A DNA stretch of 64,000 nt from Amaranthus tricolor. Its lineage: Eukaryota; Streptophyta; Magnoliopsida; Caryophyllales; Amaranthaceae. The translations under genes were made by a program, and so were the position numbers. Below are positions 1-15,200 of this stretch, piece by piece. The notes below the pieces were generated by a model. It had not been told where the DNA came from and did no database searches. It was given only the letters and a program-made list of their open reading frames with translations. The stretch's first letter is position 1. Each line of letters starts with the position of its first letter. The stretch covers positions 12,473,404 to 12,537,403 of the forward strand of contig NC_080058.1 of the NCBI RefSeq assembly GCF_026212465.1, given 5' to 3'.

Positions 1-1789
<1,789 letters not shown>

Positions 1790-2220
1790 ACAAACACTTT
1801 GTGCTCATGCACTTTGTTTCTTTAGGATAACTTATGAAGAAACATTTGTCTGCTTTAGACACTAGTTTATTATATGAATGTAAACGTTTTACATAAGTCT
1901 CACAAGCCTAAATGCTGAAAAAAAGATAGGCTAGGAACTTTTCATCTCCATAATTCATATGGAGTCTTCTCTACTACCCTTGACAGAGTTCTATCTAGTC
2001 TAAAAGAGTTGTTTCAACAACAAGACTCATCATAAATCAAACCATATTCAATGAAGTTTGATTTATTCTTTCACATACACCATTCAACTAAGGCGTTCTA
2101 GGAGGAGTTTATTGTGAAAGAGTTCCAAAAATTTTTAATTGTTAAATGAATTTTTGGCTCAAACATTCACCACCACAATCAAATCATAATACTTTAACTA
2201 TCTTACTAAGTTAGTTCGTT
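1790..2220 (-). pseudogene. Degenerate Ty1/copia integrase fragment
   Basis: On the reverse strand the three frames together give blocks typical of the copia integrase core and its C-terminal side. There is an 'LNGV-ERI-QT' block near 2070-2090 (usually NGVAERRNRT), a 'KTPYELW' block near 1950, and a 'YVKRLHSYNKLVSKADKCFF-SYPKET' block near 1800-1890. Many stops and frameshifts separate the blocks, so this is an old dead fragment. No LTRs or target duplication were found for it. The family assignment rests on these motif blocks only. Confidence 0.7.
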
Positions 2221-2237
2221 ACTTGCAAAAAAACTAG

Positions 2238-3031
2238 CCTTTTAAGGGATTTTTAAACCACAAACTTGCAAAAACTAGGTCAAACTCTATTTGTTTGACA
2301 TGAAATTTGACATTCAACACCAATTAGTAATACTTAAAGTCTTAAAAAAGTTAAGCTTCAAAAATTAGGCATATATTCAAAATAACATGTTAATTAGTCT
2401 TTTATGTGCTTTTTTAAGTCACTAACTTGTAAAAATTAAGTCAAACTTGATTTGCTTGCCATGAAACATGACATGTCACACTAATTAGTAACTATTATAG
2501 TTTTAAAATAAGTCTTGAAAAAATAAGCATTTTTGTAAAATTACATGTCAAGTAGCTTTTTAAGCCACTAACTTGAATAAAGTAGGTCAAACATGATTTG
2601 TTTCGCATAAAACTTGATATGCAACACTAATTATTAACTATTATATTTTAAAATAATTAGCCTTAAAAATGGACTTATGTGCGAAATTACATTTCAAGTT
2701 GGCTTTTTAAGGGTTGTTAAGCCATTAACTTTCATAAACCAGGTCAAATTTGATTTGCTTCACATGAAACTTGACATACAACACTAATTAGTAACTATAT
2801 AAAGTTTTGAAAGGGTTATGTTTTACAAAAATTGGCATATGTGCGAAATTAAATGTCAAGTAGCCTTTCTAAGTGTTGTTTAAGCAACTAACTTAAAAAA
2901 AAAAATAGGTCACACTTTATTTATTTGACATGAAACTTGGCATGTAACACTAATTAGTATCTATATATAATTTTAAAATAATAATAGGCTTGAAAAAATG
3001 GAAATTTGTGCAAAATTATGTGTTAAGTAGC
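2238..3031. repeat. Divergent tandem repeat, five units of about 146-172 bp
   Basis: Five successive units start near 2238, 2410, 2556, 2704 and 2865. Each has the same order of landmarks: a 'CTTTTTAAG'-like start, 'ACTAACTTG', 'AGGTCAAAC', 'GATTTG', 'CATGAAACTTGACAT', 'CAACACTAATTAGTAACTAT', a 'TTTTAAAAT' block, and an end like 'AAATTACATGTCAAGTAGC'. The units differ from each other at many positions. No reading frame is conserved. Confidence 0.85.
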
Positions 3032-4275
3032 AGTTTTATGGGCAGGGGCAGATCTATCTTGGGGTACCCCTAGCACGTGCCCTAGGGACAATTTCTTAAA
3101 AAAAATTTATTAAGAAAGTTAAAGAGAGAGTAGGAGAAGGAAAGAGGAAGGATATTGAAAATAAGGAAGAGATTTTGGTAAATTTCCATTGTAATAAGAA
3201 TTGAAGTTTTAATAATACGTTCAATGGAGGTGCGGGCGGAAGGTTGAAGAAAGGTTCAGAATGAATTTTTTATTTACCTAGGGGATATAATACTCATATG
3301 GTAAATGGTTTTTCATACACCTAGGAGCTAGGATACTCATGGTTTTTCAATTACCTAGTTGTACTTGTGTTATGTTGAGGTACTTTGGGGTTTTTAAAAA
3401 GACAAATTTTTCTAAGACTGTCTCATCGTGAGACTGCTTGATATGGGTTGGTGACTTGGTTTAATATTTAATTTAAAAAGAATAAAAGAATCAGTTTTTA
3501 AGTATGTCATATTTAACTACATTTCAATTTACTCAATTAATTTTGTTTAAAAATCTTTAAATGGCTTGTATGGGTCCGTCTCACGTACAAGATTTATTGG
3601 TTTGTATTATATCTATATACCACATTCAAATTTTGTGTATTTTTCTATGCTTTTCTAGTGAGTACATCCTTGTCCCTATATGTAATTTATATCTTTATTT
3701 AAGGTTGTGCGTAAACATAAGCTATATTGATTTTTAGAAGTGAGGATATAATTGGAAAAACGCCGTTAATTGAACTTCATTAATGTTTTGGTTTGGCATC
3801 AATTGAGGTGAAAATAATGTTAATTGATCGCTTTTATATTACTTAGGCTTTGGTTTGAGATTATTGTGCTTGTTCACGTCATTTTGTCGGAATAAAAAAT
3901 TTTACAAATTGTAATACGCTGAAACTGCCAAAATTTTTTTGTAAAATTTCGTTTATTTGTTAGTGTCCGGTATGACTTTGAACCCTGAATTCGCGCACTG
4001 TTTATGGGCATTGCATTACTCATGAAATTCATAAATACGAACTTGGAGATAAACAAGACCGTCATTTGAGCGATTTCCGAAAAGCTTTCCAATTCTTAAC
4101 ATATCCTTTGAAACCAAAATTTCGTATAATAATCTGTAATCCGTAAATTAATAAAAATTCAAAAGCATTTCTTTAAAAACAAAATTATTCACTACGAGGC
4201 ATAAAAAGAATGATTATGTTTTTGAAATAATTTGAGGGGGAATGTAACGAGGTTCAATTTGATATTCGAATTCTA
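3032..4275. other. Intergenic, low-level repeats only
   Basis: No gene seen. Around 3045-3110 a short GC-richer stretch ('CTAGCACGTGCCCTAGGGAC') looks like the edge of an unidentified repeat. Near 3415-3435 and 3570-3590 there are paired GTCTCA / TGAGAC motifs that could be ends of a small element of about 170 bp, but I could not define termini. A 72-aa reverse-strand frame at 3874-4092 has no recognisable features. Confidence 0.4.
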
Positions 4276-4648
4276 TAAGGTAGCGTTTGGAAACACGAAT
4301 TTCATTTGAATTTTTGTAATTCAATTCAAGAAATTAAAACTGTGGATTTAAATTCCAATTCCAATTTCACAATCTCGCTTGGAAATCAAAGAATTGAATT
4401 CCTATATTTCAAATCCACATAGTTGTTTGCAAAATATTGGAATTGAATTCCCAAATTTAAATTCTATAGCATTGTTTGGATAACCTTGTAATTACATTCA
4501 ACCAAAAATATTAAATATTAGCAAATAAAATATATTATGATATTACAATAATCCGAAATTGTCACATTAAAAGTTATCTTAACATAGAATATCAAAAGTG
4601 TAACGTACAAACTACTCGTCAAGGCATAAGAGTATCCAGTCGAGTTTC

Positions 4649-5747
4649 TCATCCTCCGGGTAGTTCTTTCAACATCAGAAACTCGTCGGGATTACCATTC
4701 ATAAACTTCTTTACTGCCCGCATAGTCTGAATCCTAGAAATGCCAAGCACTTGAGAAACAACAACGTGAATCTCTTGACAAGTGAGTTTCGGAGCGTCTT
4801 TAATCTTGCTTTGCACGTACTCTCTAAATGACTCGGCAAAACTATTTACCGCATTTGCTACACTATCCTTTTTCTGCTTGCAAGAGCTTCAATTAGTTGG
4901 ATCCTTAGAAGAGCTTGTTCGTTCACAGATCGTCTCCCCCTCCATGGCATCGGCTGCCTCCTCGTGTTGTTCTGCACCATCCCTGATAGCTCTATCCGCA
5001 CCAAATAAAGTGCAAATATCTTCCCAATTTCTATGCACTTGTTGCGATAAGGGGCAGCATTTTTGTTTACCTACTCGATCACAATCCCAATTTAGCAAAC
5101 GAAGAAGCAAATAAGCAATAGTAACACAAATTAGGAAACAATAGTATTAAAGATAAGAGTAGAAGTAGTGTCTTATTATGGCTTGCTAAAAATTAACTAA
5201 GACGACAGCAAAAGACAAGTACATACATAATCCAGGGATTAGTCCTGTTGTATAGATTCTGTGTGATACATATTGTCTTTTACTTCAAGATGTAACATAT
5301 TTTAACTCATAGGCAGGGTAGAGGCAGTAATCTATACTCAATACAGGTCATGTTACTCTGCTCCTAAACTCACTAATCTATACTAGTCAATGAAATATAC
5401 AAGTAAAAAATCAACCATACATACCTTAATATATTCTGTCCATTGAGGTAGATCTTCCATTGTGATTACGATCATTTATTTTCATCATCCCACTTAAATT
5501 TTGTATAAGTCTTGATATCCGTGATGCAGCCATAGTGTTTCTTCCAAGACTTAGTTCGGTTTCTCACATGATCCACATTAAGTGCAATGCCTAACTCTCT
5601 GTTTAACTCATCAACAACAGCTTGGTAAGCTTGAGGCTTAAAGTCTCCATCTCCTTTTTCTTTGTTGTTGATTTGTTCTAACAAAACTCGAGTAAGAATG
5701 TCATCCATCTGCTTATTCCAAGACACATAGCTTCTTTTATTGCTCAT
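4649..5747 (-). pseudogene. Harbinger-associated MYB/SANT-like protein, frameshifted
   Basis: The first exon (5747 down to about 5424) starts with ATG and encodes a trihelix/SANT-like domain: 'WNKQMDDILTRVLLEQ' at residues 10-25, then 'LNVDHVRNRTKSWKKHYG'. This is the DNA-binding partner protein of Harbinger transposases, which in the studied families helps the transposase reach terminal repeats. A one-base frameshift near 5480 breaks the frame ('KWDDENK' then 'MIVITMEDLPQW' in another frame). A plausible intron runs from a GTATG donor near 5424 to an AG near 5074. The second exon has another frameshift near 5035 and an in-frame TGA near 4890, after which the frame stays open to 4649, ending in 'MNGNPDEFLMLKELPGG'. 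At least three lesions make it a pseudogene. Confidence 0.85.
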
Positions 5748-5905
5748 TACCTACCAAAAACAAAACAACACATTTAGAAGGTTTCATTATCTAAAATCAG
5801 TCACAAGTGTTGGCATATGAATACAAAACATTATACTAAATTCACATTCACACCTACACTATTAGAGAATAAAAATAACCACAATCAAGTAGCCCCCCTT
5901 CGAGC

Positions 5906-7195
5906 TTAGTATTCTCGGAACATTTTTTGTGACATTTCATCTCTTAAGTTGTTCCATTGAGGTGAGGCTTGTGCCGTTAAAATGAAATCCTCCCCTTCAT
6001 CCTCCATTGTATCAAAAGCTTCTACATTTGATAAATCATCGTCCACCTCATTTAACAAATTCTCATCATCCAAATTTTCTTCTCTAACAAAATTATGGAG
6101 AAAAAAGCATGCATTTATGATTCTTACTTGTGTTTGCTTATCATAAAAGCTACTTTTCCTCAATATAGCCCACCTCATTTTCAATAACCCAAAGGCTCTT
6201 TCAATAGTATTACGTGCGGATGAATGACGCAAGTTGAACAATTCTTTGTAGTTTGTAGGAGCACTTCCTCTCCACAAGTTTAAATGGTAACGTATACCTT
6301 TATATGGAGCCAAGAAGCCTTGTGCATTAGAATATCCCAAATGAACAAGAAAATATTTATCTGTGACATTAAAAAAAATTATATAAGAAAGTAAAATTAT
6401 AAAGAATTATAATTTCAAGCTACTTGAGGTTTTGCTTACTCCTAGGAACTTTGAGACCATTAGGTCTTCGGAGGGCGTCCCCTAAAATGCGAGGATCAGA
6501 AGTCGATCCCTCCCAGCCAGGCAAAACATGATTGAACCGAAGACTTGGATCACATGTAGCTAGTACATTGGTAGTAATATCTCCTTTCCTATCTCTATAT
6601 CTAGGTCGATCTTTGACGGGAACTGTCATCTTAATAAGTGTCCCATCAAGTGCCCCAAGTGCCCCCTCAAACCACTTCCACTTGTTGTCTCCATCATAAG
6701 TCACATTGAAATCTACTAGCTTGATATAATACTTGCCTATTTTCATCACAACTTTGAGCACAGTATGGAATTGACGGCTTACCGTTTCTCCCGAACGAGT
6801 GAACACGGCACCAATAGTTCTATTCTTCAGATCATGGGCAAGAGTACGTAGAAAAAAGCAACAAATTCTATTACGGTCACATTCCTAGTAGTAACTAGGT
6901 CTCCTCTAGTAACTAAAACCTCGCATAACTTATCAAAATATCTCTGATCCATACGTAACTGCTCTTTACAAATCCTATCATTCATGAGGGAATCCAACTA
7001 ATATGCTCTTTTAATTGCACGTTCATGTTCGTTCCAAGGTACTTCTTTATGCTGAAACCTATGAAACCATGCTCCCACTACAACCATAATAAAGCCACTA
7101 ACTATTACAATTAGTTCCATTTAATCTTCATCGTTACCACTATTGTCATCTCTAGTTCGGTTTCTAACAATAGAAACTTGTCGATCATGAGACAT
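5906..7195 (-). pseudogene. PIF/Harbinger DDE transposase, degenerate
   Basis: The reverse strand encodes the DDE_Tnp_4 fold. All three catalytic acidic residues are visible: the first Asp in 'LGALDGTLIKM' (about 6650), the second in 'GWEGSTSDPRILGDAL' (about 6495), and the Glu in 'ARNTIERAFGLLKMRWAILR' (about 6200). A 79-bp intron (6439 down to 6361, GTAAGC to CACAG) splits the catalytic region; removing it gives 'VPRNKYFLVHLGYSN', as in active relatives. The N-terminal part, from about 6860 to 7195, has a frameshift near 6870 and stop codons ('AY*LDSL'), so no full protein can be made. It lies next to the MYB-like gene on the same strand, inside terminal repeats. The start at 7195 is tentative. 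Confidence 0.88.
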
Positions 7196-8084
7196 GGTAT
7201 AGTGAGATATAATATAACCAATGTTTAATTAATTAATAACATCGTAACATTAATAAATAAAAGCTTGTAGATGCAAATTAATAACTAAAACACAAGTATA
7301 TTCTAGAGCCTAAAAAACAGAGTGAAGTGCAACTGACAGACCAAGGCAGATCAGAGGACCAATATAGAGTAGAACAATTAAGAAATCAAATTTAAAATCC
7401 TTGCTTGGATAGAAGTATAGTAAGTTGCGACACTGACATGCTCATACAACCAAAGAACTACAACATGCTTAACCAAAGAACTACAACATGCTCAACCACT
7501 ATAAAAAACTTCAAGTTCCGAACTCCATTATTCAAATACTATTTTATTGAAACCCTTAATAAGTTATAAAGTTTATGCTCGACATCTGATTGTTTCTGCA
7601 GGAAGCGATTTTAATAGCTTATGTAGACTTTTTGGTATTTGTGAGATGATTACTAGGGCAGAATATCAGATCTCACAAAAATAATTGCATTAGAAAATCA
7701 GATCTCACAAAAATAAACTAGCTAAAAATACCTAAATCCACAATATTTTACAAATTGCAAGTATAATCACAATGAATCAGAATGAATAATTAGCGAATAA
7801 AGCAGATCAAACTTACTCGAAGATGGGAGCAGCAACAATGAAGTCGAAGAAGAGAGCAGCAAATGAATGTCGAAGAGAAGGGAGGAGAGAGAAAATGTTT
7901 GGGCTGAATAGGAATTGAAATTAGGGAAGGTATGGGTTGGAAATGAAGAGTTTGTTTTTTACTTGGGTTGGAAATGTGTTGGAATTGGGCCAATTCCAAT
8001 TTCAATTTTTCAGCTTAGCCAAACAATGGAATTGAGCCAATTCCATCAATTCAAATGAAATGGCCCAATCCAAACATACCCTAA

Positions 8085-9273
8085 TGGAATTAATTTGTTC
8101 AAATTCTTTAATTCGCAGTAATTCCTCCATTTCTCGATTCTTTCTTCATTGTTTGGTTTGTTTAAATTGTCTCCACCCCTAAGTTTATGAATTTCGAATT
8201 TTTTGATTCGGAGTGGAGCAGTTTCTTTGAGAGACCGTTTAAAACCATATATTATGAAGCTTAAAATATATAGTACGCCCGACCTAGTTATTTTAAACTC
8301 GATTCATAGTCACCTTTAAAATTAATTCAAGATGAATAAAAATTAGGGAAAATTGTAAAAAATAAACCAACATTTGCTCGATTCTTTGAAAATAAATCAA
8401 ACAATTGTTCATTTTTAAATAAATCCACATATTTGGTATGTTAGATGAAAATATACTCAACTGTTGTTTATTCCTAATTCTTTTTTTTTTGAAAGAATTC
8501 ATTTCTAATTCTTGACTTACAAAAAAACTTGAAATGATTATAAACAATAGGTCAGTTTACTTTTAACAAATAAACCTAATATATAGATTTATTAAAAAAA
8601 AATAATAGTTAAATTTATTTTCAGCCGATTAAGCAAATGTTAGTTTATTATTGACAATATATACCCTAAAAATTAAGGTGAGAAATAAAAGGAAATAAAG
8701 AAAACTTAATGCCTATTTACATAATTTTTAATGCCTACTTACCATATGCTAAATGCTTACACATAATATTTTAAATGTCTACTTATATCATTTTTAATAC
8801 CTACTTATAATATTTTAAAACATATATAATCGACCGACTCAATTAGAAATGATCTACTAAAGAGACGATCTCATCTCTAACAATAATTTACGTAAAGAAA
8901 ATGTCCTAAAGCCACACAAAATAGAGTAGGTAAGAAATTAGGAGTAGTAAAATGTAGAACGCCCAACGGCAAAACAGAAAAGAGGAAAAGGAGAGAAATT
9001 GTATAACGGCAGAACTGAGACGGGCAGGCAAGCAGGCAGGCAGCGGTGTGTTGGATTTTCTGGTCACTGCTACCAGTCCCAGAGTAACGCCCATACTTCC
9101 TCTAACATTCATTCTATACTAATCAAATCAAATACTCATACAAGATTGTTACGGTGGCGAAGCACAGAAATCTCATCCAAGATCAATGAGGTTCGGCGAG
9201 AATACGAAGTACATCAACACCGACATCAAGGAGAAGAGCTCCGCTTTCTTTCTCTTCCATGGTTCTTGCTTAG
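8085..9273. other. Intergenic and presumed promoter/5' UTR of the UBP gene
   Basis: AT-rich, no gene. From about 8930 the sequence becomes purine- and GC-richer, with CAGGCAGGCAGC-like runs near 9022-9042, consistent with a 5' untranslated region. No confident TATA box was chosen. A 97-aa frame at 8999-9292 overlaps the gene start in another frame and is probably not translated. Confidence 0.5.
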
Positions 9274-12200
9274 ATGGCCGGCTTGCAATTGAGTTGGCAA
9301 CCTAATCTTCCTCGCCTTAAACGCAAAAATGGCGTCCCTTTAGGGTTGAAGAATCTTGGCAATTCTTGTTATCTTAATTCTGTTCTTCAATGTCTTACTT
9401 ATACTCCTCCTCTCGCCAATTTCTGCCTCAACAATCTCCACTCTTCTTCCTGTATGTATGATTTTGTTGTGTTTTTAATTTCATTTTTCTGTTTTCGATT
9501 TGTTCATTCCCTAATTTCTGTATTTTTGTTTCTCCTGTTAACTCAATCTTAATTTGATGCGTAGGTGGTTGAATTTACCACCGTTTTTTAGGTTTTAACT
9601 CTTTTATTTTGTCTAATTCACTGGAATTGTTTTCTTAAACGATGTCCCAATAGACACATTCCCAAAATATTGTCGCTTAAGCTAAAATACTGCTCGTGTA
9701 ACACCATGGTAAAAAGTGAGTTTAATAGATTTGCTGAAATCATTAGATATTTATGAGTAAACAACTAAGGTTCTCAATGGTTCTTGAATTTGAATCTCTA
9801 GTGGTTTTGTTATAAGAATCCCTAAGTGGTTTTACCTAAGTTTCTCTAGTAAGGTAAAACAACCGAAGTTCTTAGCTGCGGTTTTAAGCCTCCATGCGAA
9901 GCAATGACGAACCAAATACCGATTCTACGTGTACAGTATTAAGGAAAACAATAACTAGTTGGTACCACTTTAGAAATTTAGGTTTTTGGGGCATTACTTT
10001 GAGAAACAATTTAATTGATTGCTAATATTCTACATGAAATCTACTAATTTGTCCTCTTTTTGAAGTTTTTTTTTTATTACTGTAAAATTTCTATCGGTTT
10101 CTGTTAATTCTACTTTAAAAGTAATTTATGTTAAATGGTGGATCATATATGTGTAGGTGATGCGACCTCTGCGCCTTATAAAAAACGGGACTGCGCTTTC
10201 TGTATATTAGAGAAACGAATTGTACGTTCACTGAGTATTGATTTAGCACTTGATGCACCAGCAAAGATTGTGAATTGTCTCTGGATATTTGCTGAGCACT
10301 TCAAGTGTGGCAGGCAGGAGGATGCACATGAGTTTCTCCGTTATGTTATTGATGCCTGTCACAATACATGTCTTCGTTTGAAGAAATTACATCCGCAGCA
10401 TGTTAATAAAGTCACTAATGGAAGCCAAGGAGAGAGTGTTAGTGGTAATAGTATTGTGAAGGATATTTTTGGGGGTTCTCTTCAAAGTCAAGTGAAATGC
10501 CTTTCTTGTGGAACTGAGTCTAATAAGATCGATGAGATCATGGATATTTCTCTTGAAATATCCAACTGCAGTTCGCTTAAAGATGCCATGAAAAAGTTTT
10601 TTGAGGCTGAAACTCTAGATGGTAATAATAAATACAAATGCGAGAGGTGAGCTACATATATCTTTACTTGGGTTGCATTTATATACCCTATCATGTTTTT
10701 ATTCTCTCGTCTAGTGATCATGTCCTTTTTCTTTTCAGATGCAAGAAACTAGTGCGAGCTAAAAAACAAATGTCGATTTTTCAAGCACCAAATGTTCTTG
10801 TAGTTCAACTGAAGGTGGGTTATTTATGATGCTTCATCCAAGTTTTTCACTTCAAATAGTTATTTGGGCTAGAAATCTTGAATAAGTTGTACTGAGTTTC
10901 CGATTGGCAGAGATTTGAGGGAGCATTTGGCGGGAAGATAGATAAGGTGATTGCATTTGAAGACATTTTGGTACTTTCGAGCTTCATGTGCAAAGAAAGT
11001 CAGGTGAGCTTACTACTAGCTAAACAAGGATGACTTAGATATGTGGATTCTACATAGATCATGTCAATATCATGTAGTCAGGTTTTGGAATTTGCTTATT
11101 GATATTTTTGAATGAAGTTGCAAATTAATTGGTTAGCTTATGTGCCTCTGGATAAAGCTGTTCACACCTATGCTTGATTTTGACTACTTACATTTGGTAA
11201 GAATAAGAATAGTCCTTTGACTTCTTTCTTTAGGGGCAAAAGTTTCTAGGGCAATGTTTGTCTTTTTCCCCTTTAGAATGAGAAAAGAGAACAATATCAC
11301 GTTTGCTTATTTTCTGATTCTCTGCAACTTTTGATCAGTTGAACTATGGTAAAATGAGAGGTGTCTTTTAATTGGTCTTTCTAGTTAAGCTGCAAAAATT
11401 TTACTTTGTAGATTTTATTGTTATGACTTGTATGATTATCTTCATTCTCTACAAAACCTGTTTCCACTCCACCACTGTGCCTCTCCTTTTTCTCTCCACT
11501 TGTAACCTCTTTTGGCATTGTAACTGACCATTCTCCTTGCTGTGCCCCCTTGCTGTGTCTTTCCTGCTTGCTGGAATGCTGTGAGACTCATGCAATATCA
11601 TAAATAATGAACTTTGTTTTTAACATAAGACGCCACAGAACCATCATTGCTAACCATGTACCATAATCTTCTTATACTTGCTTTTTTGGCCATCATTGGC
11701 CACTGTTACTATCCACAACCTACATGACAATTAACAAGTACATGAAACAGTTCAGTTGACTTCGAATTAAATATAACAAGAAAATCATCAATTGAAGTAT
11801 AATGAGTAAGAGTTTGTTGTTTCTTAGAGCCATGGATGAATATTCATTATATTTCATATTTTTCTTGTAATTTGGTGTTTACTAGCGTCATCTTGTTGTC
11901 TGGTGACTTTGGTCCAAGGACTGTTGCGAGACATCATTTTTCGAAACTAGGATCTATTTTCATTTGATCAAAAGGTGGAACTATTTAAAGAAAGAGCAAT
12001 GGTGAGATTATTAGTTTTGACCTTTTAAGGTCAGTTTTGTTTATGTAATGAATCAGTGGACTTGGCCAAAAAAATATGGAGCAATTATGACCGAGTAATA
12101 CTAACCTTTCTCTCATTTAAGTTGTGCATTTAAAAAGCCTCTATTAATGTCTACTTATGTTAGATCACCCCTTCTATGGTTCCGGTAACCTTCTTTTATC

Positions 12201-15200
12201 TCATGATTCTGCTCTATTGTTGGCTTCAACTTACTAAACAACTTCCGAAAGGTTTCAAATTCTATTAACTTGCAAAATTTGCAAACTTTGTTGAAAATTC
12301 CTAGAATATAAAATCTCTATTGCTATTTGTTTTAGATATATAAAAGTAAAAGTGCACCTCATCAACCTTCCTTTTAACCTCTCTTGAAATAGAACTAGCT
12401 ATAATCTCTATCGCTTTGTTCTTACTCCGTTTCCCTATCTTCTAAATTGTCCTTAGTTGATTGATGAACATAACTTCTTACTCCCACTATGATAACATAC
12501 TTGTGGTTACAAGTCCGTTTACACTCTTTAATTTGTGAAAAGGCCCCTTTGGACAAGAAAATGTGCTCTAAAAGCTTATCGTTTCTCAATTGATAAAGTT
12601 GAGTTGACTAGATAGATTATGAAGGAAAAACAATTTGTCACTGTAGGAAATTTTAAACTATCAGCATCATCATGTGTATCTGGAATTTTGAGGACACGAT
12701 CATATTTCCTCCATGTCTTATCTCAAAGAGTTCTACACTCGGTGGTGGATCCTCAGCCTTAGTAAAGCCTCTTTGCTATATACGGAGTATCTATGTACAC
12801 ATTTTTTCTTTTGTTATTTCTGATGTACCTTTATGCATTTTGTGCAGGATCCTCACCCTAAGTATAGCCTGTTTGCCACAATTGTGCATTCAGGTTATTC
12901 ACCGGAGTCTGGGCATTATTATGCATACATTAAGGTCCAGTCTTGATTCTATAATCTATACTCATTGAAATTGCCAACATAAAAGCATTGCTTGCTCATT
13001 TATTATCTACATGTGTGCAGGATGCCCTGGGTCGTTGGTATTGCTGCAACGATTCGTATGTAACATTGTCAACACTGCAAAAAGTTCTTTCAGAGAAAGC
13101 TTATATTCTATTTTTTGTTCGAACTAGCCAGCGGCCTGTTTCTGTGACAAATGGAGTGAAGCCTCACGAAACTAATGGAAATAGCATTTCTAAATCTCCT
13201 AGAATTTCTGCTCCTGTGAAAGAAATGAATATGAAATCATCTAATGCACTTTCTCTTGTTAAAGGCGTTACAGTTGCAAGTAAAAGTAAGGATGCTTCTG
13301 GCAATCTGCAAAATAAGTTCTCTGGCATCTCTATTACTGTGGCAAAAAAAGTTTCTGGTTGTGATAATGGGATCACTGATATTCAGAAAATGGAACCTGT
13401 TGCAATTAATGGAAAGTTGGTCCACTCTGTTTCTAAGCAGATGAATGGAAACCATACACATTCAGAGGAAGAAAAGAATGGAATTTGTAGGAATGGAGAA
13501 CAGAATGAGGTTTTAAGAAGCCGGGTTTTGGTAAATGGTGATGGTAATCTTAATAATGGGACTCCTCATACTGTTGAAGGATGTACTGATCAGCACACTG
13601 GTTTAAAACGCAGAGAGACTTCAGGGAAGATACTTAAGAATGGGATCACCCATAATGGTCATAGTAATGACAATATTGATGTTACTGATTCCAAAAGAAA
13701 ATCGGAAAGCAGAGAGACTGCAGGGAAGAGGCTTGATAATGTTGTCACTCATAAAAGTCTGACTGATATGAGTATAAGTGTTTCCGGCTCCAAAAGAAAG
13801 TTGAAAGATAGGGACTTATGCATTTTGCTTGCCAAGGATGCTGAATCCCGGGCAAGAGTTGAAGAATTCAAAGAAGTGTATGTGTCTTAACTGCAATTCT
13901 TTTCTCTCCCACTTGATAAAAGAGAAACACATAATGTATAATTAAGTTGTCCCCAATTGCCAATTGGTTCTCTCAACTATTGGTTAGGAATATCTTTTGA
14001 TATACGTAGCGAAAAGCCTACTAATAAACAGATTCCTTTCTGTTCATGATGCGTTTCAAGCATGTTGAATGTATTTATTCTATGTTTTTTGGTCCACGAT
14101 AAAGCATGAGTTTCGATCCCCATTCTTTTTCCAGTAGCCCCTACATGAATCCCTTTTTTATCAAAATATGTTCAGCATTGGAGTTTATATGTCATATTAG
14201 AAATTACCATTACCTGCCGCATAGAATTCAATTTGATGCTGAAGCTACTACTTAAAAGTTTTACTTATACTGTTGCTATCTTGTTGAGTTTCCAGTCTTA
14301 AGAAGGAGGCATCGTTAAATCTGAAAAAATGTGGCTGGTATGATGATGTATATAAATACATGAGATCAAGGAAGAGGCACTGTATGGACGCTTGTGACGC
14401 AACAGATACCAGCGGGCAAAAGTAAGTTTGTTATATTTTTGCTCAAAAAGAGCATGATACTTATATTTAGCGTATTCAATGCTACACATGGAGCATGCCT
14501 AGTTGGCATTTTGTGCTTCGTAAACTTGCGAAGTCTGAGCTTCATAAGTTCCAATGTGTCATTTCGTTTAATAGAAAATCGATAATGTATGACCATATAA
14601 ACTTTTTATGTTGACTAAGCATGCTTTATGTCATGTTTTGGATGCTTTTTGTTCATAATCAACCTTGATCATTGAAACTACCTTTTGTACTAGTTTAGAT
14701 TAATGCATCACCATGTTTTTGAACCTAGACCTCAGCTTAATTTTCGCTTTGCTAAACCATTGATCTCGGCTACATAACTCCCCTCCAATTTTGATCAAAT
14801 GTCCCAGTTCCTCTTTTGGCATATTCACGTCAAATGTCCTATTTTCTTATTTGGTAACCTTTTACTTAATGTCCTACGGGTTCCAAATATTTTACAAAAT
14901 TGCTATTAAATTATTACTTTTTCTCCTACTCACTCCTCCCATGTAGTCCCTCACTCCCTTTTCGTAAGATTAGTGCATTTTCAAATGGCACACATTTAGA
15001 ATAGGAGGGAGTATGAAAGAGCACAAATTAAATACTCCCTTCTATTTGAATCAAATCTCTCATTTCTGCTATTGGCATATTCACATCAAAGTGTTTCATT
15101 TTCTTATTTTGTAACCTTTTTTCCTTATGCCCTGATGCGGTTCAACTTTTTACACATTTACCATCAAATTATCACTTTTTTCCATACTCGCTCCTCTCAT

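Larger units (their letters stand above)
4279..8081 (-). mobile_element. PIF/Harbinger transposon, full length by ends, coding capacity broken
   Basis: The left end reads GGTAGCGTTTGG and the reverse complement of the right end reads GGGTATGTTTGG. Both continue, after a divergent stretch, into TTTCATTTGAATT, so there are imperfect terminal inverted repeats of about 35 bp. A 3-bp target duplication TAA lies outside both ends (4276-4278 and 8082-8084), as expected for PIF/Harbinger. Inside, on the reverse strand, are the two genes typical of autonomous members: a MYB/SANT-like protein and a DDE transposase. Both carry stops and frameshifts, so the copy is not autonomous now. The ends repeat terminal motifs internally (4430-4490 and 7980-8040). 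Confidence 0.9.

Noticed and set aside
8999..9292. 97-aa frame overlapping the UBP start
   Set aside because: A different frame from the clear UBP N-terminus, with no domain; at most an upstream frame in the leader.
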